Below, piece after piece: positions 32,215 to 40,044 of a DNA stretch of 64,000 bases. A model generated the notes under the pieces. That model made no database searches, was not told where the DNA came from, and worked only from the letters and a program-made list of their open reading frames with translations. Each line of letters begins with the position of its first letter. Positions within the stretch are counted from its first letter, which is position 1. Source of the DNA: Synergistaceae bacterium OttesenSCG-928-D05 (lineage in GTDB: Bacteria; Synergistota; Synergistia; Synergistales; Synergistaceae); contig JAJDJB010000004.1 of the NCBI GenBank assembly GCA_030266985.1, positions 1-64,000 of the forward strand, in the 5' to 3' direction. The translations under genes and the position numbers were made by a program.

Positions 32215-34563
32215 ATGTCCGACACTGTAATATCTATTAAGTACAATCCCTATACTATAAAAACTGAAGTCAAAATCAATGGTCAGACTCCGAAACCCAA
32301 CAGCAAATTAAATTATGGGAACCATCGTCTGCAGGAATGGATCGAGGAATTGCCAGCAACCTTAGAAGCTGAGTACAATGGCAAGGAATTCGACATTTAT
32401 TTTTGCGGTACGGAAGAAGATTACGAAGATTTGCTCGATGTTGTTGAGCACGCCAACAAAGATAGTTTTAAAATCCGTTGCGAGCATACAACCAAACCCA
32501 AAATGGCCATCTCAGAGCGAATTGCAACGCTAAATGATACTTTCGCGAAAATTCAACAGGGGCCAGTAGAAAAATTAAAAACAAAAGAAATCAAGGATGC
32601 TTTTAGCCAGGCGAGTAACGACATGCTTTCGATTTATGTTGTCGCCACCATGAGTGCGGGCAAAACAACCTTAATCAATGCATTGCTAGGTAACAAGCTA
32701 ATACCCTCACAGCAGCAAGCGTGTACTTCGGGCGTTACAGAGATAACGAATCATGATGGACTGGAGAGCTTTGAAGGGACAGCATTAAACAAAGAAAACG
32801 AAGAAATTAAGGTAGAGAAAGATTTGGACCTAAAAACTCTAGAAAGCTGTGACAACGACCTCGATATTCACGCTATCGAAATACACGGAGAGATTCCCCT
32901 CGTGACATCCAAAAACATCGCACTCAGGCTTATTAGCTTGCCAAGCCCCAGTAGCTCAAAGAATAAAGATGCACAGGTACGCATCCTCAAGGAGGCGCTA
33001 AATTCACATAAACATATTATTCTATACGTCCTAGACACCTTTCAGCTAGGACCGGAGGATGACGAAAATCTATTGGGTTCAATTGCAAAACTAATAAAAA
33101 ATGGTGGCAGGGAGGCTAACGAGCGCTTCCTTTTCGTCGTTAATAAACTGGATGAATTTAAGCCTGAAGAGGACATCCAAAGCGAGCTACAAAATCTGAA
33201 AGAAAATCTTAGGGCTATCGGCTTTCTTGACCCCAAGATTTTCCCGGTGTCTACGCAGACCGCCCTATCCCTTTGTACAACATTCAAGGACAAAACCCTA
33301 GACGATAAAAATTGCCATACGGATATAATCGACTTCCCCAGTGTAAGGACAATGATCGACAATGAACAATTACATTTGGAACAATATGCACCTCTTTCAG
33401 AAAAGCTAAAAAAAGAGATAGAAACAAAGGCCACTCAGATATTCCAATCCGACCATAAAATGCAAAATCTCCTTATAGCCTTCATGCATACAGGAATCCC
33501 TTCCTTAGAAACAGCGATCATGACCTATGTTACAAAATATGCGTACCCTATGAAAATTAAAAACATCTCCGATTCATTTTTGCCATTCTTAAACCATGAA
33601 TTATCTACCAGAAGCATTAAGCAGAGCGTTATTGGTAGCGAGGCAGAGAAAATACATCTTCTTAGCAAAACAATTGATACAATCGAAAACACGCTTAGCC
33701 ATGCTAAAGCAAACGATGAATTTAAGGCCACCCTAGATGCAAAAATTAACGATGTACAAAAAAAAGCAACAGAGGAAATAGAATCGTTTAAAAAAAATAT
33801 ACACAACCTCAAAACAATACTCATAAACAAGCATAGTGATAGTTTTTCAAAAAAGGAAATACAAAAAACTCAAGCAGAGGATATAGTTAATGAATTTAAA
33901 GAAATGGTAGAAAGAGTCGAAGCAGACACAGCACCCCATTTGCGTGAATCTCTCAAAAAGTATTACCAAGATACTTTTAAGAACATACCAGACGAGTTTG
34001 CACGCTGGACAGATACGCTCATGCCGGATTATCACAAGCGAGAGGACCAATTCTTAGCGCACTTCAAAAATGAAGCTGATTCAAAAGGTAAAACCATTTA
34101 TTTTAGTGGGGTTATGTTGAGCACCCACTACGTAGGATCAGGATCAACGCAAAACGCCCGTAAGGACAATCTCTCAAAAGCACTAATGTCTGGCGCAATC
34201 CTAGGAACAGCACTTGGACTTGGAGCCCCCGTTGCTGTGGCAGCAACAGTTTCTTTAATGCGATTGATCGCGCCTGAAGCATCTACAGTAAAAACTTCGG
34301 ATTTATACAAATATCTTACGCAAACCACAGAATCTCTCGAAAGCAAATTATGCAACGCTCTAAGTGAAAACATAAGATGCGCAACAGAAGGAATACAAAA
34401 CTATGTCGCTGAATACTTTGATAATATCCATACGTACCTGGACGAACAGAGAAAAAGATTGCCGGAAGCACAGCTTGAGAAAAGCAAGCTTGAAGAAGAC
34501 CTGAAACCTGCAAAATGGCTAATGGAAATAAAAGAACAGGTCGAATCTACAATAGCAATATAA
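32215..34563 (+). CDS. bacterial dynamin-like GTPase with degenerate G3
   Basis: Large GTPase of 782 residues. An N-terminal domain (1-135) is followed by the G domain: G1 ATMSAGK150TTLINALLG, a G2 Thr near 171, and G4 NKLD (310-313). G3, normally DxPG, reads S241-LPSPSS, so both the aspartate and the glycine are lost. A long helical region (about 400-640) with coiled coils and a hydrophobic AG-rich segment (about 661-695, SGAILGTALGLGAPVAVAATVSL) resemble the membrane paddle of bacterial dynamins. Base composition is visibly AT-richer than the flanks. Bacterial dynamins can delay lysis or protect membranes under phage attack. Its position after a WYL regulator supports such a role (inference). 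Confidence 0.86.
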   Translation: MSDTVISIKYNPYTIKTEVKINGQTPKPNSKLNYGNHRLQEWIEELPATLEAEYNGKEFDIYFCGTEEDYEDLLDVVEHANKDSFKIRCEHTTKPKMAISERIATLNDTFAKIQQGPVEKLKTKEIKDAFSQASNDMLSIYVVATMSAGKTTLINALLGNKLIPSQQQACTSGVTEITNHDGLESFEGTALNKENEEIKVEKDLDLKTLESCDNDLDIHAIEIHGEIPLVTSKNIALRLISLPSPSSSKNKDAQVRILKEALNSHKHIILYVLDTFQLGPEDDENLLGSIAKLIKNGGREANERFLFVVNKLDEFKPEEDIQSELQNLKENLRAIGFLDPKIFPVSTQTALSLCTTFKDKTLDDKNCHTDIIDFPSVRTMIDNEQLHLEQYAPLSEKLKKEIETKATQIFQSDHKMQNLLIAFMHTGIPSLETAIMTYVTKYAYPMKIKNISDSFLPFLNHELSTRSIKQSVIGSEAEKIHLLSKTIDTIENTLSHAKANDEFKATLDAKINDVQKKATEEIESFKKNIHNLKTILINKHSDSFSKKEIQKTQAEDIVNEFKEMVERVEADTAPHLRESLKKYYQDTFKNIPDEFARWTDTLMPDYHKREDQFLAHFKNEADSKGKTIYFSGVMLSTHYVGSGSTQNARKDNLSKALMSGAILGTALGLGAPVAVAATVSLMRLIAPEASTVKTSDLYKYLTQTTESLESKLCNALSENIRCATEGIQNYVAEYFDNIHTYLDEQRKRLPEAQLEKSKLEEDLKPAKWLMEIKEQVESTIAI

Positions 34564-34573
34564 TCCCAAATTG

Positions 34574-34609
34574 CTGGGCACGATTATACCCGGTACCAAT
34601 CTCGCCCAG
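34574..34609 (+). repeat. imperfect hairpin between dynamin-like and HerA-like genes
   Basis: CTGGGC...GCCCAG (6 bp), a two-base mismatch, then GATT...AATC around a 12-base loop. No T-run follows. It may attenuate read-through from the dynamin gene into the HerA operon. Confidence 0.5.
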
Positions 34610-34652
34610 TAATACATTGGTTCTTAGTTTTTTTTGAAAGGAAGCTGAGGAT

Positions 34653-37600
34653 ATGCAATCAGGAAACAACATTATGCCCGCGCAGCAGGATTTGCTCCAA
34701 ATTATGCCCGCGCAGCAGGATTTGCTCCAAAAGTTCGGTGCCGCGCTTGAGAGCGTAAACGATATCTTGCTGAAAAACTATTTGCTGCATTTGAAGGAAT
34801 TCGAAGTCCTCCCGTTCGAAAAAAAAGATATTGCCGCAATACCGAGCAAGGACGTTCGCTTATTCAAAATAACGAAAATGGTTTACGAAAAAGATGAATA
34901 TGCCCTGCATAAATTCGAAAGCGTCTTCAGTTCCATTTCTGAAACCGCGTCCTCCTTGTTTGTCATTATCGACGGGAACAAAGATACGACTGATTTCTAC
35001 ATGGGGGTGCGAGGTGATGATCCTGTCCGTACAACCCATTCAATATATGACACCTTAAAAAAATCATTTCGAGGGCATTTTCCGGGAACATCTTTAGAAG
35101 AAGAATATGATGCTAAAAAAATTTCAACCCTTGTCCAGCGCATACAGCGACGCGATAAATCTATTGCGTCCGTTTCGTGTATACCAGGCCCTAAAGATGA
35201 TAGTATTCGTGAAAACCGCACTTTCCTTCAGGGCCTTGAAAAATTGGCGATTGCTATGCAGGGCGAGGAATACACAGGCATTCTCCTTGCAAATACCTCC
35301 GACAGGGCGCAGCTTGCTATGCTGAGGCAGGAATATGAAAAACTCTATACTGATTTATGCCCTTTCGCATCTCTACAACTTAATCTAGGAAAAAATGAAT
35401 CCCTTAGCTTTGCCTTCAGCGAAAGCGAAACGAAATCTCAAAGTACAACGATTTCTCAACCCCTAAAAAGTATATTTGCGCAAGCAGCAACAAGCGCTGT
35501 CGGTATAATAAGCAAAGTGCTTGCGCCAGCCACAGGAGGGATAAGCACTCAAGCTGGAATAGTAGTCTCAGCCATACTAGCACCAGCTATAAAACCGACA
35601 AAGACCGAGACGGACTCGCAGAGTGAAACAAAGACCAAAACACGGCAAAAAGGATCTTCACATGCAATGACGTTTACCCTAACAGATAAATATCTGCAAA
35701 ACACATTGGAACGCTTGGAAGAACAAATTCAACGGCTACAGGAATTCGAAAGCTTAAGCATGTGGGAATTCGCCGCCTACTTCCTCGCCGACGACACCGC
35801 CTTAGCGGAGACAGCGGCCGCAACATATAAGGCCATGGTAACAGGAGAGCATTCCGGGGTTGAAATCTCGGCATTAAATACATGGCTTTCAAACGCGGAG
35901 CCGGATAAAACAAACATGCTGCGGACATATATTTCGAACTTTGAGCACCCTCTTTTCATCTACCGCCATTTTGGAGGGGCGGACAATGTCGCACCTGCCA
36001 ATTATGTTAGCGGCAGAGAGCTTGCATTTGCGATGGGGCTCCCGCGTAATTCCGTAGCAGGCTTCCCTGTTGTTGAGCATTCCGCGTTCGGCAAAGAAAT
36101 TGTTCAATATGCACCCGAGAAGACAGAAGGCCATTTAGAGTTGGGACATATTTTTAATATGGGAAGCGAACAGCGCAATACTGTAACACTAAACAAAGAG
36201 AGCCTGTCAATGCATACTTTTATAACAGGTTCCACGGGTTCCGGGAAAAGCAATACGGTGTATGAGATCTTGCATCAGTTGGATAAGTCGGGTGTGCGTT
36301 TTCTGATTGTCGAGCCCGCAAAGGGTGAATATAAGAACATTTTCTCTCACAACAAAAACGTTAATTTTTATGGAACGAACCCCAAACTTGCGCCGCTTTT
36401 ACGAATCAACCCCTTTCGTTTTCCGCAAGGAATACATGTTTTGGAACACATAGACCGTTTGTCCGAGATCTTTAACGTTTGCTGGCCAATGTACGCCGCT
36501 ATGCCTGCCATTCTAAAAGATGCACTTTTACAATCTTATGAATCCTGCGGGTGGAATCTTACCACTTCAAAAAACGAATATTCGGAAGACCTTTTCCCCA
36601 CTTTCAGCGACCTTCTTGACGAGCTTGTTGCTGTCATCGAACAGTCGGCATATTCAGACGAACTAAAAAGCAACTACATTGGTTCTCTTGTGACACGCGT
36701 GAAATCGCTGACAAACGGTTTAAACGGACAATTGTTTTCCGCAGATGAGTTGGACAACAATATCCTATTCGACCAAAACACACTGATAGATTTAAGCCGT
36801 GTTTTCTCGACTGAAACTAAGGCGCTCATTATGGGTGTGCTCATTATGAGATTGAATGAACACAGGATTGCTTTTTCGGAGGGAATGAACGTGCCACTCC
36901 GCCATGTAACAGTTTTGGAAGAAGCGCACAACATTTTGAGACGCACGTCCGGCAATGAACAATCGGCGGAAAGCCCAAGTCTTGCTGCAAAATCTGTGGA
37001 ATTGCTATCGAACTCTATCGCTGAAATGCGCACCTACGGGGAAGGATTTATCATCGCAGATCAGTCTCCTAGCGCGGTGGATTTCTCTGCGATTCGCAAC
37101 ACAAATACAAAAATCATAATGCGGCTACCGGACGAATCGGACCGGCGTTTCGCCGGAAAAGCAGCTGCTCTGAAAGACGAACAACTGGATGAAATCGCGA
37201 AACTGCCCCGTGGCGTAGCTGTCGTCTATCAAAACAACTGGCTGGAACCTGTGTTATGTAAAATCAAAAAATGTGGGCTCAAAGAGGAGCCATATCACTA
37301 TAATCACGAGGAAGTTTCGAAAGAAACGCCCAGTCTCAATTTCAAGATTGAGTTTGTGAAACTGCTACTGAAAGGCCGTTCGCTGGAACCAATCACACCG
37401 GAGATTGATTTCCTTAGGCAGAATCTAACCGCAGCAGAACTTCCAACAAAATATAAGTTGGCTCTCGATGTGCTACTCAAAGAATACAAAGAAAAGCAAA
37501 GACTAGAGATATGGCAAAATTCCAACTTCCATACTTTGGCAAAGATGGTCACAGATTTGTTCTGCAACAGGAATCGAATCGTGAACTGTGTGACAGCGGC

Positions 37601-37781
37601 AGACGACTTCCTTGTCTTAAACGCTGAGATGAACGCGATCATTGATTCACAAGCAGCCGGCCTTTCAGATGAATTCAAGTTACATATCAGACACTGTTTT
37701 ATGAGAGAATATTACAGAGACAAACCTGAGAACATCAAAATATACGCAGCTTGGCGCAAAAGCGTTGAAAGGGGGATGTAG
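34653..37781 (+). CDS. HerA/VirB4-type (DUF87) pump ATPase with large N-terminal domain
   Basis: ATPase of 1042 residues. Walker A is G526-STGSGKS533 in MHTFITGSTGSGKS, followed by VRFLIVEPAKGEYKNIF; Walker B is TVLEEAHN (E756/E757); IIADQSPSAVD follows, as in HerA. The ~520-residue N-terminus has no family I can name and contains a hydrophobic, Ala/Gly-rich stretch (273-313) flanked by Ser/Thr/Lys-rich runs. This could be a membrane-dipping hairpin. Ten residues (IMPAQQDLLQ) are duplicated at the start by a 30-bp tandem repeat. It ends at the start of an LHH-nuclease gene, as HerA partners do in defence operons; a toxin-exporting pump is the alternative. ATG at 34653 has AGGAAG upstream. Confidence 0.87.
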   Translation: MQSGNNIMPAQQDLLQIMPAQQDLLQKFGAALESVNDILLKNYLLHLKEFEVLPFEKKDIAAIPSKDVRLFKITKMVYEKDEYALHKFESVFSSISETASSLFVIIDGNKDTTDFYMGVRGDDPVRTTHSIYDTLKKSFRGHFPGTSLEEEYDAKKISTLVQRIQRRDKSIASVSCIPGPKDDSIRENRTFLQGLEKLAIAMQGEEYTGILLANTSDRAQLAMLRQEYEKLYTDLCPFASLQLNLGKNESLSFAFSESETKSQSTTISQPLKSIFAQAATSAVGIISKVLAPATGGISTQAGIVVSAILAPAIKPTKTETDSQSETKTKTRQKGSSHAMTFTLTDKYLQNTLERLEEQIQRLQEFESLSMWEFAAYFLADDTALAETAAATYKAMVTGEHSGVEISALNTWLSNAEPDKTNMLRTYISNFEHPLFIYRHFGGADNVAPANYVSGRELAFAMGLPRNSVAGFPVVEHSAFGKEIVQYAPEKTEGHLELGHIFNMGSEQRNTVTLNKESLSMHTFITGSTGSGKSNTVYEILHQLDKSGVRFLIVEPAKGEYKNIFSHNKNVNFYGTNPKLAPLLRINPFRFPQGIHVLEHIDRLSEIFNVCWPMYAAMPAILKDALLQSYESCGWNLTTSKNEYSEDLFPTFSDLLDELVAVIEQSAYSDELKSNYIGSLVTRVKSLTNGLNGQLFSADELDNNILFDQNTLIDLSRVFSTETKALIMGVLIMRLNEHRIAFSEGMNVPLRHVTVLEEAHNILRRTSGNEQSAESPSLAAKSVELLSNSIAEMRTYGEGFIIADQSPSAVDFSAIRNTNTKIIMRLPDESDRRFAGKAAALKDEQLDEIAKLPRGVAVVYQNNWLEPVLCKIKKCGLKEEPYHYNHEEVSKETPSLNFKIEFVKLLLKGRSLEPITPEIDFLRQNLTAAELPTKYKLALDVLLKEYKEKQRLEIWQNSNFHTLAKMVTDLFCNRNRIVNCVTAADDFLVLNAEMNAIIDSQAAGLSDEFKLHIRHCFMREYYRDKPENIKIYAAWRKSVERGM
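34671..34730 (+). repeat. 30-bp exact tandem duplication at the 5' end of the HerA-like gene
   Basis: Positions 34671-34700 and 34701-34730 are identical, encoding IMPAQQDLLQ twice. The unit length is a multiple of three, so copy-number change would keep the frame. Each unit contains an in-frame ATG (34674, 34704), so alternative starts are possible. Confidence 0.97.
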
Positions 37782-38429
37782 TTGGATATGGACAAGGTTT
37801 TCGGCATGTTTTCAGAATGCTTAGAAACAGAAAGTGCGCTTTCCAAATTGGCAGAGAGCATGAAGGATTTGCCCCTTGATATAGCGAAGTTGGATGTGCC
37901 AATCCTTTATGGGGATACACACCGCGTGCCTGAGGACAAAGAAAGCGACGGCGACGATATTAACACCTCCCCCGAAACAAATGAGACACAAAATGAAGGA
38001 CTAGCTGAGGAAGAAAAACAGCAAATTGAAAAAGAGTCTGGTTGGTCTAAAGAGATCATCGACGCCATCGGTTCTATGGCTGAGTATGAAATCTATAAAA
38101 ATGCGGGACTACAAGAAGCAGAGATCAACGGAAAAAAGTGTCTGATTCGTTCAGATATTGATATGAATCAAAAAGATGCAGACGGTATGACCAATAAAGA
38201 ACGCATGGAAAAAGGATTGTCCCCGTTAACAAAAAGCGGAGAGACTGTTGAATTACACCATATCGGTCAACGTTCCGATGGTCCTCTGGCCGAGCTTACT
38301 ACGAAGGAACATCGAGGAACAGGGAACGATACCATCCTACACGATAAGACCAAGGAAAGCGAAATTGACAGGAATCAATTCGCGACAGAAAGACGCGAGC
38401 ACTGGCAAAATCGTGCCGACCAGCAATAG
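37782..38429 (+). CDS. LHH-type HNH/EndoVII nuclease toxin
   Basis: Protein of 215 residues. The C-terminal half (about 85-215) is a recognisable LHH nuclease: ESGWSKEIIDAIGSMAEYEIYKNAGL, LIRSDIDMNQKDADGMTNKERMEKGL, then VELH159H160IGQ, PLAELTTKEHR and HWQNRADQQ. LHH domains are usually the toxic tip of polymorphic toxins. Here the N-terminus (1-80) is short, acidic and has no WXG, LXG, RHS or signal peptide. It starts at TTG 37782 immediately after the HerA stop (GGGGG ribosome site six bases upstream); the ATG at 37788 is the alternative. The SUKH gene 12 bases downstream is its expected immunity protein. Confidence 0.9.
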   Translation: MDMDKVFGMFSECLETESALSKLAESMKDLPLDIAKLDVPILYGDTHRVPEDKESDGDDINTSPETNETQNEGLAEEEKQQIEKESGWSKEIIDAIGSMAEYEIYKNAGLQEAEINGKKCLIRSDIDMNQKDADGMTNKERMEKGLSPLTKSGETVELHHIGQRSDGPLAELTTKEHRGTGNDTILHDKTKESEIDRNQFATERREHWQNRADQQ

Positions 38430-38441
38430 GGAGGGATAAAC

Positions 38442-38840
38442 ATGTCTACAATAGTAGAAAAAATAGAAAAACTGCCAAATATGATCTCTTTTACAAATGC
38501 AACAGCGGATCAAATCAAAAATGCGGAGGCAGAGCTAAATCTCCGTTTTGCCGACGAATACAGAGACTATCTCGCTGCTTTTGGTGCGGTTGTGGCAGAC
38601 GGCACAGAATTGACTGGTATAGCAAACTCTGAGCACAGGAAAGTAACTGCTGTCACAAAACGAGAATGGGAGCTCAATCCCCAAGTTCCCCATTCTATGT
38701 ACGTCGTTGAGAACGTTGGCATAGATGGCATCATTATCTGGCAAGATGCCAGCGGTACAATTTATCAATCCTTGCCAAAAAAAGATCCGGAGAAAATTTT
38801 CGAAGACTTGGCCGACTACTTATCTTCAAAAGAAAAATAG
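38442..38840 (+). CDS. SUKH/SMI1-KNR4-family immunity protein
   Basis: Protein of 132 residues with the SUKH pattern: ATADQIKNAEAELNLRFADEYRDYLAAFGAV, a middle GTELTGIA, then MYVVENVGIDGIIIWQDASGTIYQSLP and a C-terminal FEDLADYLSS. SUKH proteins neutralise nuclease toxins, and an LHH toxin gene lies just upstream, so the pair is typical. ATG follows AGGGAGG. It closes the HerA-LHH-SUKH operon, which ends at the terminator at 38863-38894. Confidence 0.92.
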   Translation: MSTIVEKIEKLPNMISFTNATADQIKNAEAELNLRFADEYRDYLAAFGAVVADGTELTGIANSEHRKVTAVTKREWELNPQVPHSMYVVENVGIDGIIIWQDASGTIYQSLPKKDPEKIFEDLADYLSSKEK

Positions 38841-38862
38841 TCTTCCTTAGAATAAATGCACC

Positions 38863-38894
38863 AAAAGCCTCCGACATCCAGGGGGCTTTTTTTT
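38863..38894 (+). terminator. rho-independent terminator of the HerA-LHH-SUKH operon
   Basis: AAAAGCC-T-CC (38863-38872) pairs with GG-G-GGCTTTT (38881-38890) around an 8-base loop, followed by a T-run. P2 begins 17 bases later. Confidence 0.88.
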
Positions 38895-38910
38895 GCCTCA
38901 AACGCACCCA

Positions 38911-38939
38911 CTTATCATGTCGTACCTCCGATGTAAGAT
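38911..38939 (+). promoter_or_regulatory. island promoter P2 (CTTATC-17-TAAGAT)
   Basis: CTTATC (38911-38916), 17 bases, TAAGAT (38934-38939). It shares CCACTTATC-A-TG-T-CG-T-ACC with P1 and P3. A start near 38946 is expected, which would leave the left arm of the overlapping inverted repeat mostly untranscribed. Confidence 0.74.
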
Positions 38940-38999
38940 GAATTTGTAAACGCGAAAAACAGAGTTTCTCGCGCATACAAATTCAAACGACATCGGAGG
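38925..38999 (+). repeat. 75-bp imperfect inverted repeat spanning the P2 -10 box to the ribosome site
   Basis: CCTCCGATGT (38925-38934) pairs with ACATCGGAGG (38990-38999), TGAATTTGTA (38939-38948) with TACAAATTCA (38976-38985), and GCGA (38952-38955) with TCGC (38969-38972). Short unpaired stretches separate these and an inner AAAC-AGA-GTTT closes the loop. The right arm contains GGAGG, the ribosome site of the gene at 39008. RNA begun upstream would hide that site; RNA begun at P2 would lack most of the left arm. Confidence 0.9.
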
Positions 39000-39007
39000 A
39001 GTTTTTT

Positions 39008-39454
39008 ATGGCGTTACCTTGGCTAGTTATCAAAACGGTTGGCTATATTGGATTGGGAATATACGCATTAGGGGAATCATACAGTATGGGAAAATCGGCA
39101 GGAAATGAGGAAGGCAAGCAAAATATTCTGACAAAATTCTCAAACGCTTATCGTGTAAAATTAAAAGAACAAGCCATGCAATTTATAAATGACTCGCATA
39201 TATATATAGCAGAAGAAGCAAGAGTAAAAGAAAAATTTGAGGAATACGAAGAGCTAAAACAAAATTACATTGAATATATTGCAACGCTCGAAGAGATGCT
39301 AAAGATTGAGGACTCAGAATTGATAAAAGAAAGATTATCAGAGGCCTCGGCAATATTAAACCAGCTTGAGGGATTTACAAAAACATGTATCGCAATGCTG
39401 CGCCAGAAGCTAAACGCAGAGCTCGAAGATAACGGCGCGGTTTTGGAGTCATAA
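39008..39454 (+). CDS. small protein with N-terminal membrane segment and coiled coil
   Basis: Protein of 148 residues. The N-terminus is hydrophobic (LVIKTVGYIGLGIYALGESYSMG, residues 6-28). The rest is a charged helix pair (about 45-140, KEKFEEYEELKQNYIEYIATLEEMLKIED). I recognise no family. It has its own promoter P2, a read-through-sensitive hairpin over its ribosome site and its own terminator, so its expression is tightly isolated from the toxin operon upstream. Tight control of a small membrane protein is typical of a toxic or lysis-type product, but that is inference. Confidence 0.75.
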   Translation: MALPWLVIKTVGYIGLGIYALGESYSMGKSAGNEEGKQNILTKFSNAYRVKLKEQAMQFINDSHIYIAEEARVKEKFEEYEELKQNYIEYIATLEEMLKIEDSELIKERLSEASAILNQLEGFTKTCIAMLRQKLNAELEDNGAVLES

Positions 39455-39501
39455 ACAAAGACAATCTGATATTTTGAGTACCATACCTCACTCCTAGAAG
39501 C

Positions 39502-39538
39502 AGCGGGCGGCCGACCCTTACGGCCGCCCGCTACGTTT
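39502..39538 (+). terminator. strong 12-bp hairpin terminator
   Basis: AGCGGGCGGCCG (39502-39513) pairs perfectly with 39521-39532 around ACCCTTA, followed by ACGTTTTG. Sequence resembles the hairpin at 22994-23019 (GGGCGGCC core). Confidence 0.85.
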
Positions 39539-39572
39539 TGTGTAAAAAACGCGCTTCGTTTCTCGAACCCCA

Positions 39573-39601
39573 CTTATCCTGACGCACCCGAATACTAGAA
39601 T
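39573..39601 (+). promoter_or_regulatory. island promoter P3 (CTTATC-17-TAGAAT)
   Basis: CTTATC (39573-39578), 17 bases, TAGAAT (39596-39601), sharing CCACTTATC-C-TG-A-CG-C-ACC with P1 and P2. It precedes the small membrane gene at 39643. Confidence 0.74.
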
Positions 39602-39642
39602 AATCGTAACAAATTTCTTCTTTAGAAGGGAAGACGAACAGA

Positions 39643-39972
39643 ATGAGCGATACGTCAAAACAAGGTCAGTCCAGCAGCGTGAATCCGGTCATATGGATCT
39701 ATGCGATTCTCTCACCCTGCGCGGTGGTTTATTTTGTGCTATGGGGCAACGGTCACGGTTTCTTCCGAAACTTACTGCCGTTTGTTTGTTTTTCGATTGT
39801 CGCGTTTATCGGCGCGCTGGTGGGCGATTTCATCAGAAGGCTGCTGATGCCCGCTTTTATTGTGGGGCGGGATACTTCGGACATGATCCTGTCTCAAATA
39901 TTTTGGTGGATAGGCCCGCAGGCTATCGGAATGGCGTTGGGCGTCGGGTTTATTCGTAAATGGTTTTTCTGA
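39643..39972 (+). CDS. small polytopic membrane protein
   Basis: Protein of 109 residues with a polar N-terminus and three likely membrane helices (about 15-33, 40-62, 84-104) with conserved-looking glycine and aromatic residues (IWIYAILSPCAVVYFVLWGNGHGF, FWWIGPQAIGMALGVGFI). No family recognised. GAAGGGAAG lies upstream of ATG 39643. The next gene starts 72 bases on without a terminator, so both are likely driven by P3. Confidence 0.72.
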   Translation: MSDTSKQGQSSSVNPVIWIYAILSPCAVVYFVLWGNGHGFFRNLLPFVCFSIVAFIGALVGDFIRRLLMPAFIVGRDTSDMILSQIFWWIGPQAIGMALGVGFIRKWFF

Positions 39973-40044
39973 TTGCCAATCAGTTTTTTAAGCATCCCCG
40001 CATTCGCGGATATTTAACATAACAGTTCAAAGGAGGCGCGTAAG

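Noticed and set aside
37788-38429. LHH protein as the tip of a frameshifted larger polymorphic toxin
   Set aside because: Upstream sequence is an intact HerA-type ATPase in its own frame ending at the LHH start; no remnant of RHS, LXG or hemagglutinin sequence is present.
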